Assembly: GCF_000648615.1 (NCBI RefSeq)
Contig: NZ_JFZC01000063.1
Coordinates: 49,412 to 113,411 of the forward strand
Source: Sporolactobacillus terrae DSM 11697
Lineage (GTDB): Bacteria; Bacillota; Bacilli; Bacillales; Sporolactobacillaceae
Length of the DNA: 64,000 nucleotides
Direction: 5' to 3'
Made by a program: the position numbers and the translations under genes
Notes under the pieces: model-generated
Databases searched by the model: none
What the model saw: only the letters and a program-made list of their open reading frames with translations
What the model was told of the DNA's origin: nothing
Shown: one piece after another, positions 56,724 to 64,000 of the stretch
Numbering within the stretch: position 1 is the first letter of the stretch
Layout of the letters: each line of letters opens with the position of its first letter

Positions 56724-56954
56724 AGCAAAATACCTCCATTAAAAATATTAAATTTACCTTTTTACTATGAATTGACATGCAATTCATTCCAAAATGCAGC
56801 GTGAAATTAAGACGTACAGCTAAAGTCTTGAAACCTATGTAAAATTATTTGGTAATTTTATAGGCTTACTCGGAAAAACACCAACATAACTGTCTCAACG
56901 ATGAGGCATCCCCCCTTTGTCTTCAGCAAACCCATCTACACCAAGTTAAAGAAA

Positions 56955-57106
56955 TGAAAAAAGCGTTCTCTTAACCGGATAAGAAAACACTTGGTAGGTT
57001 TCCTTATCTTTCAGATTTCCCTGCTGGACTTAGCACCTTGTCGCCGATACGGCGACGGTTGCTGAAGCTTCATCGGGCCAGTCCCTCAGCTTCTCTTGAT
57101 AAGAAG
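56955..57106 (-). ncRNA. SAM-I (S-box) riboswitch with terminator
   Basis: Reading the minus strand from 57106, the leader has CTTATCAAGAG, then GCTGAGGGACTGGCCCGATG, AGCTTCAGCAACC, a GTCGCC/GGCGAC hairpin, AAGGTGCTAAGTCC and GATAAG closing the P1 stem (57099-57104 with 57003-57008). These are the conserved SAM-I aptamer blocks. It is followed by a stem (GTTTTCTTA with TAAGAGAAC, about 56967-56988) and a T-run at 56955-56962, the terminator. Binding of S-adenosylmethionine would stop transcription of the transporter operon about 230 bases before its first gene, so import is switched on when methionine is low. Confidence 0.93.
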
Positions 57107-57412
57107 TATGTGATTCCTATATTCAATTGAAAACATTATATATTAATGTGTTTCTTAATTCAATACCTTAGGATGGGCGAACAAAGATGGAAGGGAGGAT
57201 GTTGTATTTAGCGAAAAGGGATGCTTGATGGGGCGTGGATATGAGCACGAGCGCGTCTGAATCGTTGTTACACCAGCGTGTGTTCCGTTCAGTGATGTTC
57301 ACGTTTTCTTAATAAAATAATGCAGCCCCGCAAAGGATTGATCTATCAATCCTTTACAAGATTTTTATGTAAGATAATATAACAAAATGTTAAGACATAT
57401 TAAAATATTATA
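57107..57412. other. Divergent intergenic region
   Basis: No gene seen. It should hold the promoter of the riboswitch transcript (minus). A 10-bp inverted repeat AAAGGATTGA/TCAATCCTTT (57332-57341 and 57346-57355) is followed by ACAAGATTTTTATG; it is a weak terminator or an operator. Confidence 0.4.
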
Positions 57413-57441
57413 TTGACATTTAAATATTTAGAATATAATAT
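57413..57441 (+). promoter_or_regulatory. Sigma-A promoter of the fructosamine operon
   Basis: TTGACA (57413-57418) with TAATAT (57436-57441) at 17 bases, or TATAAT (57434-57439) at 15, in a very AT-rich stretch 100 bases before the first gene. Confidence 0.65.
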
Positions 57442-57539
57442 TAAGTCATTGAAAAACATAACGTCATAATACGTATTAATATTATCTCATTATTCAAAAT
57501 GGGTTGATATAAATCTATCGTTAAAGGAGATGTATTGAG

Positions 57540-58349
57540 TTGGGGAAAAGGGTATTTAAAATTATTTCATCATTGTCGTTCATTTTCATTCTGATGTTCT
57601 CGCTGGCTGCTTGCGGAAGCAATGGGGACAAGAAGACGGGTTTGGAAAAGATCAAGGCGAAGGGAACACTCGTTGTCGGCCTCAGTGCAGCAACCCCTCC
57701 ATATGAATTTCATTACAGCAACAACGGCAAAAATGAGATTAAAGGTGCTGATCTTGAACTGGTGAAACGCATTGCCAAGCAGATGGATGTCAAATACGAG
57801 ATTAAGGATATGGATTTTGATGGATTGCTGCCAGCTTTGCAGAGCGGAAAAATAGATATGATCGTTTCTGCAATGAGTCCGACACCGGAACGTGAGAAAG
57901 CGGCGGATTTTTCAAAGGTCTACTATAAAAGCACAAATGTGTTTGTTGTACGGAAAAGTGAATTGAGTAAATACGCGAAGCCTTCTGCGTTGAAAAATGC
58001 GACAGTGGCTACGATTAATTCCTCGACTCAGCAGGCGGTTACTGAAAAGTATTTTCCAAAAGCACATTTAAAACTCCTCGGGAAATCGAATGACTTGGCG
58101 CTTGCCGTTGCCCATAATAAGGCCGACACTATGCTCGTTGACGTACCAACCGCTGAGCTGCTCATTCGAGCGAATCCGTCGCTTGCGCAAACAAATCTAA
58201 AATACAATGACGATACTGCCGGCGCAGCGATCGCGATGCCGAATCACTCAAGCAAAGATTTGAAGGATGCGGTAAACACCGCGATCACGAAATACAAAGG
58301 GCAGTATGAAAAATGGATTATCGAACAAGTGAAGTATGTTAAGGAATAA
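57540..58349 (+). CDS. Amino-acid-type ABC substrate-binding lipoprotein
   Basis: 269 residues from TTG, about ten bases after AAAGGAG. Lipobox SLAAC (Cys near residue 25). Solute-binding family 3: LEKIKAKGTLVVGLSAATPPYEF, KGADLELVKRIAKQMDV, SGKIDMIVSAMSPTPERE. Members bind polar amino acids. Downstream frlB, frlR and frlD homologues suggest that here the ligand is a fructosyl-amino acid (Amadori product), which is inference. Confidence 0.9.
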   Translation: MGKRVFKIISSLSFIFILMFSLAACGSNGDKKTGLEKIKAKGTLVVGLSAATPPYEFHYSNNGKNEIKGADLELVKRIAKQMDVKYEIKDMDFDGLLPALQSGKIDMIVSAMSPTPEREKAADFSKVYYKSTNVFVVRKSELSKYAKPSALKNATVATINSSTQQAVTEKYFPKAHLKLLGKSNDLALAVAHNKADTMLVDVPTAELLIRANPSLAQTNLKYNDDTAGAAIAMPNHSSKDLKDAVNTAITKYKGQYEKWIIEQVKYVKE

Positions 58350-58426
58350 ACAAGAAGCTGCACGCGTCAAATCATGAGCCGTACGACATTGTCTTTTCAA
58401 TATTTATATAATTCCAATAATTGTGA

Positions 58427-59101
58427 TTGGGGTTGGAATTCTTGAATTTCTCTTTTTTGGGATCATACTACAGCTTCTTCTTACAAGGGGCGTATGTCAC
58501 TGTATTGCTGGCAATTATTTCAGTAATTGCCGGTACGATTTTAGGAGTCCTATTAACCTTAATGAGACGTTCCAAAATTAAAGTGGTTCGCTGGATCAGT
58601 ATTGCTTACGTTGAATTTATCAGAGGGACTCCATTACTTGCGCAAGTGTATCTCGTCTATGTTGGCTTGCCGATGCTTACTCAACTTAATATTCCCGACT
58701 TTACAACGGGGGCTATTGCGCTGACGATCCATGCCTCGGCCTATATCTCGGAAACGATGCGCTCAGGGATTGAAGCGGTGCCTTATGGTCAGTCAGAAGC
58801 CGCAAGAAGTCTTGGCATGAACAGCAGAAGGACAATGCTTGACATTATTCTTCCGCAAGCTTTTAAAAACATTCTTCCGGCGCTTGGCAACCAGTTCATT
58901 GGCAACATTAAAGATTCATCCTTGGTGTCCGTGATCGGGATCGCCGAGCTCATGTATGAGACAACCACGGTACGCGGGACAACCGCGCTTGGACTTGAAC
59001 CGATTATCGTGTGTTCCTTGATCTATCTTGTGCTGACCTTAACGTTGACAAGATTGCTCACTTTCATTGAAAGGAGGTTAAAAAGCAGTGATCACCGTTA
59101 A
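58427..59101 (+). CDS. Amino-acid-type ABC permease
   Basis: 224 residues, HisM/GlnP type, with about five membrane segments and the loop [20 protein letters not shown]. Several TTG codons (58427, 58433, 58442) could start it; [16 protein letters not shown] follows the last. The end overlaps the ATPase gene by 14 bases. Confidence 0.9.
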   Translation: MGLEFLNFSFLGSYYSFFLQGAYVTVLLAIISVIAGTILGVLLTLMRRSKIKVVRWISIAYVEFIRGTPLLAQVYLVYVGLPMLTQLNIPDFTTGAIALTIHASAYISETMRSGIEAVPYGQSEAARSLGMNSRRTMLDIILPQAFKNILPALGNQFIGNIKDSSLVSVIGIAELMYETTTVRGTTALGLEPIIVCSLIYLVLTLTLTRLLTFIERRLKSSDHR

Positions 59102-59813
59102 ACATTTGTACAAGTCCTTTAAGAGTCATGAAGTGCTGAATGATATAAACTGTACGATTCATGACGGTGAAGTGATTGTCATTATCGGTCCTTCTGGCTC
59201 TGGAAAAAGCACGCTATTACGCTGTCTCAATTTATTAGAAACACCGACTCGGGGATCGATCATCATTGATGAGCAGGATATTACGAATCAGAAAGTCAAC
59301 ATTGATCAAGTCAGGGAAAAGATGGGCATGGTTTTCCAGCAATTTAACCTCTTTCCTCATAAAACGGTGATTAAGAATATCTGTCATGCCCCCATCCGTG
59401 TCAAGAAAATGAAAAGGGGTGATGCAGAACAGCTGGGCATGGACTTACTGAGTAAAGTTGGATTGAGAGACAAAAAGGATGTTTATCCAATTACCCTCTC
59501 CGGCGGCCAGCAGCAGAGAATCGCGATTGCGCGGGCACTGGCGATGCAGCCGACTGCGATGCTGTTTGATGAACCGACATCGGCATTGGATCCCGAAATG
59601 GTAAGCGAAGTTCTGGCTGTCATTAAAGACTTGGCTAAAGAGGGCATGACGATGGTTATCGTCACCCACGAGATGGGGTTTGCCAAAGAAGTTGGTGATC
59701 GCATTCTCTTCATGGATGGCGGCCAAATCGTTGAAGAAAATACGCCAGAGGAATTGTTTCACCATCCACAGCATGCACGCACGCAAAACTTTCTGTCTAA
59801 AATTCTTCATTAA
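59088..59813 (+). CDS. Amino-acid-type ABC transporter ATPase (GlnQ-like)
   Basis: 241 residues from GTG, ten bases after AGGAGG. Walker [14 protein letters not shown]-loop [10 protein letters not shown], signature [14 protein letters not shown], Walker [16 protein letters not shown]-loop VTHEMGFA. Typical polar-amino-acid importer ATPase, completing the three-part transporter. Thirty bases before frlB. Confidence 0.94.
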   Translation: MITVKHLYKSFKSHEVLNDINCTIHDGEVIVIIGPSGSGKSTLLRCLNLLETPTRGSIIIDEQDITNQKVNIDQVREKMGMVFQQFNLFPHKTVIKNICHAPIRVKKMKRGDAEQLGMDLLSKVGLRDKKDVYPITLSGGQQQRIAIARALAMQPTAMLFDEPTSALDPEMVSEVLAVIKDLAKEGMTMVIVTHEMGFAKEVGDRILFMDGGQIVEENTPEELFHHPQHARTQNFLSKILH

Positions 59814-59842
59814 CTAATTGTAATTTTTGGGAGGAATCATCA

Positions 59843-60811
59843 TTGGAACTTAATCAAATCATTCAATCGATTCAGAGCAAGCAAAGTGAAATTAGCAGTG
59901 TTTATTTTGTCGGATGCGGAGGATCGAAAGCGGATCTCTATCCAGCCTTCTACTTTCTGCGAAAGAATGCAAAGAAGCTGATTGCCGGCCACTTTACAGC
60001 GAATGAATTTAACTATGATACGCCTGCTGCAGTTGGCGAACATAGCATCGTGATTACGTGCTCGCTGGGCGGAACAACTCCGGAAACCGTTGAGGCAACC
60101 AGTCTTGCTAAATCACTCGGTGCGCATACAATTGCTGTGACCCATGCACCGCAATCGCCTTTGACGAAAGATGCAGACTATGTGGTCACGCACGGATTTC
60201 ATGAGAGCTATGCGGCTAAGGTATCAAAACCAACCAAAGTATTGACGCTGGCTGTAGAAATCTTGAATGCTTTCGAAGGGTATGACGCCTACGATCATTT
60301 TATCGAAGGTGTAGAGAAAATTTATGATGTGATCGATGACGCAACCGAATTACTGCTCCCTCAAGCAAAACAATTTGGTGAAGCATACAAGGATGCTCCG
60401 GTCATTTATGTCATGGGCAGCGGAGCGACAGCAGAGGTCGCCTATTCCTTCTCAATTTGTCTACTGCTTGAGATGCAATGGATCAATTCAAGTTCATTCA
60501 ATAATGGCGAGTTCTTCCATGGCCCCTTTGAAATCGTTGAAAAGGATAAACCGTTCCTGCTGCTGATGAACGAGGGCAGCACGCGTCCGATGGATTCACG
60601 AGCATTGGAATTCTTAAATCGTTTCGATGCGCAAACCACGGTTGTAGACGCGAAGGATTTCGGGTTGCTCAATTATATTGCCGAAGATGTCGTTGATTAT
60701 TTTAATCCGATCCTGATCGAGGGTGTGCTTCGCGTTTTTGCAGAACAATTAGCAATTGCTCGGAATCACCCGTTGTCAAAGCGTAGATATATGTGGAAAC
60801 TGTCGTACTAA
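59843..60811 (+). CDS. frlB: Fructosamine deglycase (SIS domain), FrlB-like
   Basis: 322 residues from TTG with GGGAGGA upstream. Two SIS domains: VYFVGCGGSKADLYPAFYFL near the start, SLGGTTPETVEATSLAKSLG, and MGSGATAEVAY in the second. The motif SSFNNGEFFHGPFEIVEKDK holds the catalytic Glu/His region of GlmS-isomerase-type deglycases. FrlB splits fructosamine-6-phosphate (for example 6-phospho-fructosyl-amino acid) into glucose-6-phosphate and the amine. It acts on the product of FrlD, encoded 1 kb downstream. Confidence 0.87.
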   Translation: MELNQIIQSIQSKQSEISSVYFVGCGGSKADLYPAFYFLRKNAKKLIAGHFTANEFNYDTPAAVGEHSIVITCSLGGTTPETVEATSLAKSLGAHTIAVTHAPQSPLTKDADYVVTHGFHESYAAKVSKPTKVLTLAVEILNAFEGYDAYDHFIEGVEKIYDVIDDATELLLPQAKQFGEAYKDAPVIYVMGSGATAEVAYSFSICLLLEMQWINSSSFNNGEFFHGPFEIVEKDKPFLLLMNEGSTRPMDSRALEFLNRFDAQTTVVDAKDFGLLNYIAEDVVDYFNPILIEGVLRVFAEQLAIARNHPLSKRRYMWKLSY

Positions 60812-60880
60812 CTTTTCTGCAAAAACGGAAGTTGGCGCAATTTCACGGCAACCGTGCTGAGTGCCGATAAACTGTATAAG

Positions 60881-60915
60881 GATCATCGCGTTCCTGATCG
60901 GACCGATGATCTTTT
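60881..60915 (+). terminator. Hairpin between frlB and frlR
   Basis: GATCATCG (60881-60888) pairs with CGATGATC (60904-60911), followed by TTTTC. It would reduce or end transcription before the regulator gene, which then needs its own promoter (TATAAAAT near 60983 is a possible -10). Confidence 0.6.
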
Positions 60916-61010
60916 CTATTAAAAAACGGAGTTTGACTACCTGACACAAAAAGAGTGTGATGTGATGAGCTATGCTATCATTATAAAATAGAGTTCATTT
61001 CAAACTATTA

Positions 61011-61760
61011 ATGATTGGAAGTCGGACGATGCTAAACAAAGATAACCTATATCCACTCTATATCCAAGTTAAAAGAAAGATCATTGAGGATATTCACAAT
61101 GATACGTATACGGAAGGCTCACGGTTACCCTCTGAAACCGAGTTGTGTGAAAAATACGCGGTCAGTCGCATTACGATCAGACGATCTCTACAGGATATGG
61201 TGGAAAGTGGTTACCTCGTTCGCAAACAGGGGAAAGGCACCTTTGTAAAAAGGGGAAAGATCAAGCGAAGCTTAATTTCGCCGGATGGCTATACAGAGTA
61301 TATGAAAGAGACGGGCCAGAAGCCGGAACGTAAGATCGTTGAGAAAATGATCAAACCGTGTTCTCCGTTTATTGCGAAACGATTAGCGATCCCGCCTGAA
61401 AGTGAAATCTTGGAACTTTGCCGCATTCTCTATATTAAAGATGTTCCGCTTGGCTACGAGGTGAATAGCTATCCAATCAGTCGTTTTCATGGTTTGGAAG
61501 CGTATATCGATGACCATGTTTCAACCCATGAAGTCTTGCAAGAAAAATATGGCGTAACCTTAAAAAGCACTTATAAGGTGTTGAATGTTTTGCTTGCAAA
61601 TGAAAAAAACGCAAATTACTTGAATTGTAACGTCAGCACGCCCGTCTACCAGCTGGACAAGACGGCTTTTAACCAATACAACACAGCGATCTATCATTCA
61701 CTGATGTACTATGATGTGAATCGGGTTAGCTTCGTTATCGAAGATCAGAAAGACGAGTGA
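61011..61760 (+). CDS. frlR: GntR-family regulator, FrlR-like
   Basis: 249 residues, or 243 from ATG 61029 (MLNKDNLYPLYIQVKRKIIE), which fits family N termini better. Winged helix SRLPSETELCEKYAVSRITI followed by RRSLQDMVESGYLVRKQGKG, then a UTRA ligand-binding domain (KRLAIPPESEILELCRILYI). FrlR represses frl genes and responds to a phosphorylated fructosamine. It overlaps the kinase frame. Confidence 0.85.
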   Translation: MIGSRTMLNKDNLYPLYIQVKRKIIEDIHNDTYTEGSRLPSETELCEKYAVSRITIRRSLQDMVESGYLVRKQGKGTFVKRGKIKRSLISPDGYTEYMKETGQKPERKIVEKMIKPCSPFIAKRLAIPPESEILELCRILYIKDVPLGYEVNSYPISRFHGLEAYIDDHVSTHEVLQEKYGVTLKSTYKVLNVLLANEKNANYLNCNVSTPVYQLDKTAFNQYNTAIYHSLMYYDVNRVSFVIEDQKDE

Positions 61761-61807
61761 TTCTGCAAAGAACCACATTAAATCGCAAATGGAGGAAGGT
61801 TTCAGAT

Positions 61808-62659
61808 GTGCGTTTTTTAGGACTTGGCGATAATGTCGTTGATATCTATGAATCGAGACAGACGATGTATCCTGGCGGCAATGCCTTGAATTTCGCAGTA
61901 TTCGCGAGAAAGCTTGGGTTTGAATCCGCTTTTCTCGGCGCTTTTGGGACGGATCAGATTGCTGAACATGTCCAGTCATCCGCTAAGGCTTACGAAGTGG
62001 ACCTCTCTCACTGTCGCATTTATGAAGGCGAGAACGGCTATGCCCGAGTCACGCTCAAAGACGGTGATCGCGTTTTCTTGGGAAGCAATCGCGGCGGCGT
62101 CCTAAGCCAATATGGCTTAACGCTTTCTAACAAAGATGTGGACTATTTAAAAACCTTTGATTTGATTCATTGCAATATCAATGGCTTTTCTGATGATGCG
62201 CTCCCATTGATTCACCAATTAGGTATTCCGATTTCTTATGACTTTTCCAGTGAATTTACGGAAGAAGATATTAAGCGCGTCGCTAAGTACATTGACATCG
62301 CTTGTTTTTCATGCAGTCATTTGACCGAGGACGAACTGAAAGACCTAGCTTCACACGTTGCTGGATACGGCTGCGGCGGTGTGCTCTGTACTCAAGGCGA
62401 ACAAGGCGCTTTCCTTTTTACAGAAGGGCAATGTTATCGCCAGCCAGCCCATTACATCAAAGCTCGAGACACCATGGGAGCCGGAGACGCTTTCCTCACT
62501 TGCTTCCTCGTTCACTATTATAAGGCGCTTGGCAATGCTGCCGACAAGACAAAAGCAATAAAAAAAGCCCTGGAATTGGCCGCTGATTTCTCAGCGCAAC
62601 AGTGTCTGGTTGAAGGCTCCTTCGGTATGGGGAAAAAGGTTGACATAACTGAGGAATAA
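61808..62659 (+). CDS. frlD: Fructosamine 6-kinase (PfkB family), FrlD-like
   Basis: 283 residues from GTG 61808 (MRFLGLGDNVVDIYESRQTM), nine bases after GGAGGAAG; the longer frame from 61757 adds residues with no homology. PfkB signatures: YPGGNALNFAVFARKLGF near the start, and DTMGAGDAFLTCFL with the catalytic Asp near residue 225. FrlD phosphorylates C6 of the fructosyl moiety, giving the substrate of FrlB. Last gene of the operon. Confidence 0.88.
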   Translation: MRFLGLGDNVVDIYESRQTMYPGGNALNFAVFARKLGFESAFLGAFGTDQIAEHVQSSAKAYEVDLSHCRIYEGENGYARVTLKDGDRVFLGSNRGGVLSQYGLTLSNKDVDYLKTFDLIHCNINGFSDDALPLIHQLGIPISYDFSSEFTEEDIKRVAKYIDIACFSCSHLTEDELKDLASHVAGYGCGGVLCTQGEQGAFLFTEGQCYRQPAHYIKARDTMGAGDAFLTCFLVHYYKALGNAADKTKAIKKALELAADFSAQQCLVEGSFGMGKKVDITEE

Positions 62660-62684
62660 CAACTGTGAAGGAAGAATTTGAAGC

Positions 62685-62727
62685 GAAAAGAAGCTGATTG
62701 CACAATGAATCAGCTTCTTTTCTGTGC
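62685..62727 (+). terminator. Terminator of the frl operon
   Basis: GAAAAGAAGCTGATT (62685-62699) pairs perfectly with AATCAGCTTCTTTTC (62708-62722). The usual T-run is part of the stem; the sequence after it is the start of a group II intron, so the original tail may have been displaced. Confidence 0.8.
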
Positions 62728-64000
62728 GCCCGGCATGGACGACAGCTAGGCGGTGAAAGTCCGCTACAGGCTTGGCAGTAGGAACTGTTAGCCAAGGGCA
62801 AGGGTGTCCATCGTGAGGTGGAATCTGAAGGAAGTCTAAGGCAAAGTGCTGAACTGATGCACAAGAACCAGCTATAAGGCTGTGCGTCATGGATAAGGTT
62901 GCTAAACAAACCAAAGTCCGATACCGCCCAAAATGACGAGCAGTAGAGTTGGCAGTTACATGGCACGAAGGTTATCGCTCTTACCCGGGGAGATCTGCAT
63001 CATAGGGGTTGCCAACAAGAAGGACAAAAAGTCCTACAGCGACAAACTGCGCAGTGATGTGCGGCTGAATGATGCAGAAGTCAGCCGAGGTCATAGTAGC
63101 TACCTTGGCAGCGAAGGACCGAACAATAATAATTCTCATTGATATTGGAGGTGGAGGCCGTGCGACAATCGCAGAAAACAGAACATAAAGCTGACCGCCG
63201 GAAGAGGGTAGGCATGGAAGGCCAAGAGCACTCCGGGGCGCGTAGTACGACTTCTGGTGAAAATACAGCTGAGAATGGCACTTCAATGATGGAACTTGTC
63301 CTGTCGCGAAAGAACCTGAATCAAGCTTACCTTCGGGTGAAGCGTAATAAGGGGGCGGCAGGAATTGACGGAATGACTCTAGAAGAAGCACTGCCCTATC
63401 TTAAAGAACATCGGCAAGAATTATTAGCATCATTGCGCAATGGAACCTATAAACCAGCTCCGGTAAAACGGGTAGAAATCCCTAAACCGGATGGTTCCAA
63501 GCGCAAACTCGGCATACCGACCGTTGTTGATCGGATGATCCAACAGGCGGTGGCTCAAGTGATGATGCCAAGGTTCGAAAGAGGGTTCTCAGATCATAGC
63601 TATGGGTTCAGGCTGCATCGCAGTGCTCATGACGCGATCCACCGAGTGGTGTCGCTCTACAATCGGGGCTATCACCATGTTGTGGATTTAGACCTGAAAG
63701 CCTACTTTGACACGGTCAATCACGATCTTCTCATGAAATTTATTGGCCAATACATTGATGATCCGTGGCTCTTGCATCTGATCCGTAGATTCCTGACGAG
63801 TGGAGTGATGAACGGCCGACTCTTTGAGATAACGGACAAAGGAACACCGCAAGGTGGGAATCTGTCGCCTCTGTTGGCCAACATTTATCTCAACGAACTG
63901 GATAAGCTACTCACCGCAAGAGGTCACGAATTCGTGCGTTATGCGGATGACTGTAACATCTATGTCAGAAGCCGGCGCGCGGGATACCGAGTTCTTGCCA
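62724..64000 (+). mobile_element. Group II intron, 5' part
   Basis: The stretch starts GTGCGCCCGGCATGG, a group II intron 5' end (GUGYG), followed by the structured domain I sequence (CTAGGCGGTGAAAGTCCGC, GGAAGTCTAAGGCAAAG) and an intron-encoded reverse transcriptase from 63160. The 3' domains V and VI lie outside the window. It begins at the base of a perfect terminator-like stem-loop, a preferred site of several bacterial intron classes, notably IIC. The class itself is not assigned. Confidence 0.85.
63160..64000 (+). CDS. ltrA: Group II intron reverse transcriptase/maturase (3' partial)
   Basis: 280 codons visible from GTG 63160, preceded by TTGGAGGTGGAGG. RT blocks in order: NKGAAGIDGMTLEE, KPDGSKRKLGIPTVVDRMIQ, DHSYGFRLHRSAHDAI, VVDLDLKAYFDTVNHDLL, GTPQGGNLSPLLANIYLNEL and FVRYADDCNIYV, the YADD polymerase site. 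The frame is open at the right edge. It provides reverse transcription and splicing for the intron. Confidence 0.93.
   Translation, partial: MRQSQKTEHKADRRKRVGMEGQEHSGARSTTSGENTAENGTSMMELVLSRKNLNQAYLRVKRNKGAAGIDGMTLEEALPYLKEHRQELLASLRNGTYKPAPVKRVEIPKPDGSKRKLGIPTVVDRMIQQAVAQVMMPRFERGFSDHSYGFRLHRSAHDAIHRVVSLYNRGYHHVVDLDLKAYFDTVNHDLLMKFIGQYIDDPWLLHLIRRFLTSGVMNGRLFEITDKGTPQGGNLSPLLANIYLNELDKLLTARGHEFVRYADDCNIYVRSRRAGYRVLA

Noticed and set aside
57332..57355. Hairpin AAAGGATTGA/TCAATCCTTT considered as a T-box or other riboswitch
   Set aside because: No T-box sequence or conserved aptamer blocks around it; it is a simple short stem.

Overview
The window reads as a low-to-moderate GC member of the Bacillota (class Bacilli). 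Evidence: strong AGGAGG ribosome sites, frequent TTG and GTG starts, a SAM-I (S-box) riboswitch, a CcpA-type cre site, LXG polymorphic toxins, GW-module cell-surface proteins and TagF-type CDP-glycerol transferases. A sporolactobacillus-like or related Bacillales organism fits, but the genus is inference. No rRNA, tRNA or CRISPR array was seen.

Layout. (1) 1-9.9 kb: the AT-rich end of a capsule/exopolysaccharide cluster (glycosyltransferases, Wzy-like polymerase, UDP-galactopyranose mutase with a galactofuranosyltransferase-like partner, Wzx flippase), closed by a secreted GH25 lysozyme with eight GW modules. (2) 10-18 kb: more wall-polymer genes with damage. An rmlD (dTDP-rhamnose) gene has lost its 5' end and is split by an IS1634-family element with a TTAAA target duplication. 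A 1.2-kkDa-class 1207-residue fusion of a CDP-glycerol transferase and a GT4 enzyme carries GW-like modules between the two halves of the GT4 domain. A DUF6270-like gene is cut by an amber stop. (3) 19-26.4 kb: nested mobile DNA: an IS21 element (istA/istB) beside an IS66-type tnpC that was split by a three-recombinase (RIT-like) element with a GATGAA target duplication. (4) 26.7-46.3 kb: LXG toxin/immunity modules (HNH nuclease, EndoU nuclease, and one unassigned toxin domain), on the minus strand and in various states of decay. They flank a plus-strand carbohydrate region: a GH32 beta-fructosidase and ROK fructokinase under a promoter with a cre site, then a LacI regulator, sugar ABC transporter, GPH-type symporter and PHP-domain metallohydrolase. 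(5) 46.3-51 kb: XRE remnant, a sigma-like factor, a small ORF resembling holin-like toxins, an IS200/IS605 tnpA, and a three-gene unit encoding an unknown protein, a SecB-like chaperone and a candidate PD-(D/E)XK nuclease, preceded by a 14-bp inverted repeat. (6) 51.2-57.1 kb: a complete Opp/Dpp-type ABC operon on the minus strand under a SAM-I riboswitch, implying a methionine- or sulfur-linked substrate. (7) 57.4-62.7 kb: an amino-acid-type ABC transporter with FrlB, FrlR and FrlD homologues, a fructosamine (Amadori product) uptake and degradation operon. (8) 62.7-64 kb: the 5' end of a group II intron with its reverse transcriptase, placed directly after the terminator of the frl operon and running off the window.

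The best candidate for an undescribed system is the SecB-like/nuclease unit at 49.1-51.0 kb, which has the general look of a toxin-antitoxin-chaperone or defence module. The LXG cassette array and the GW-split glycosyltransferase are the next most interesting.
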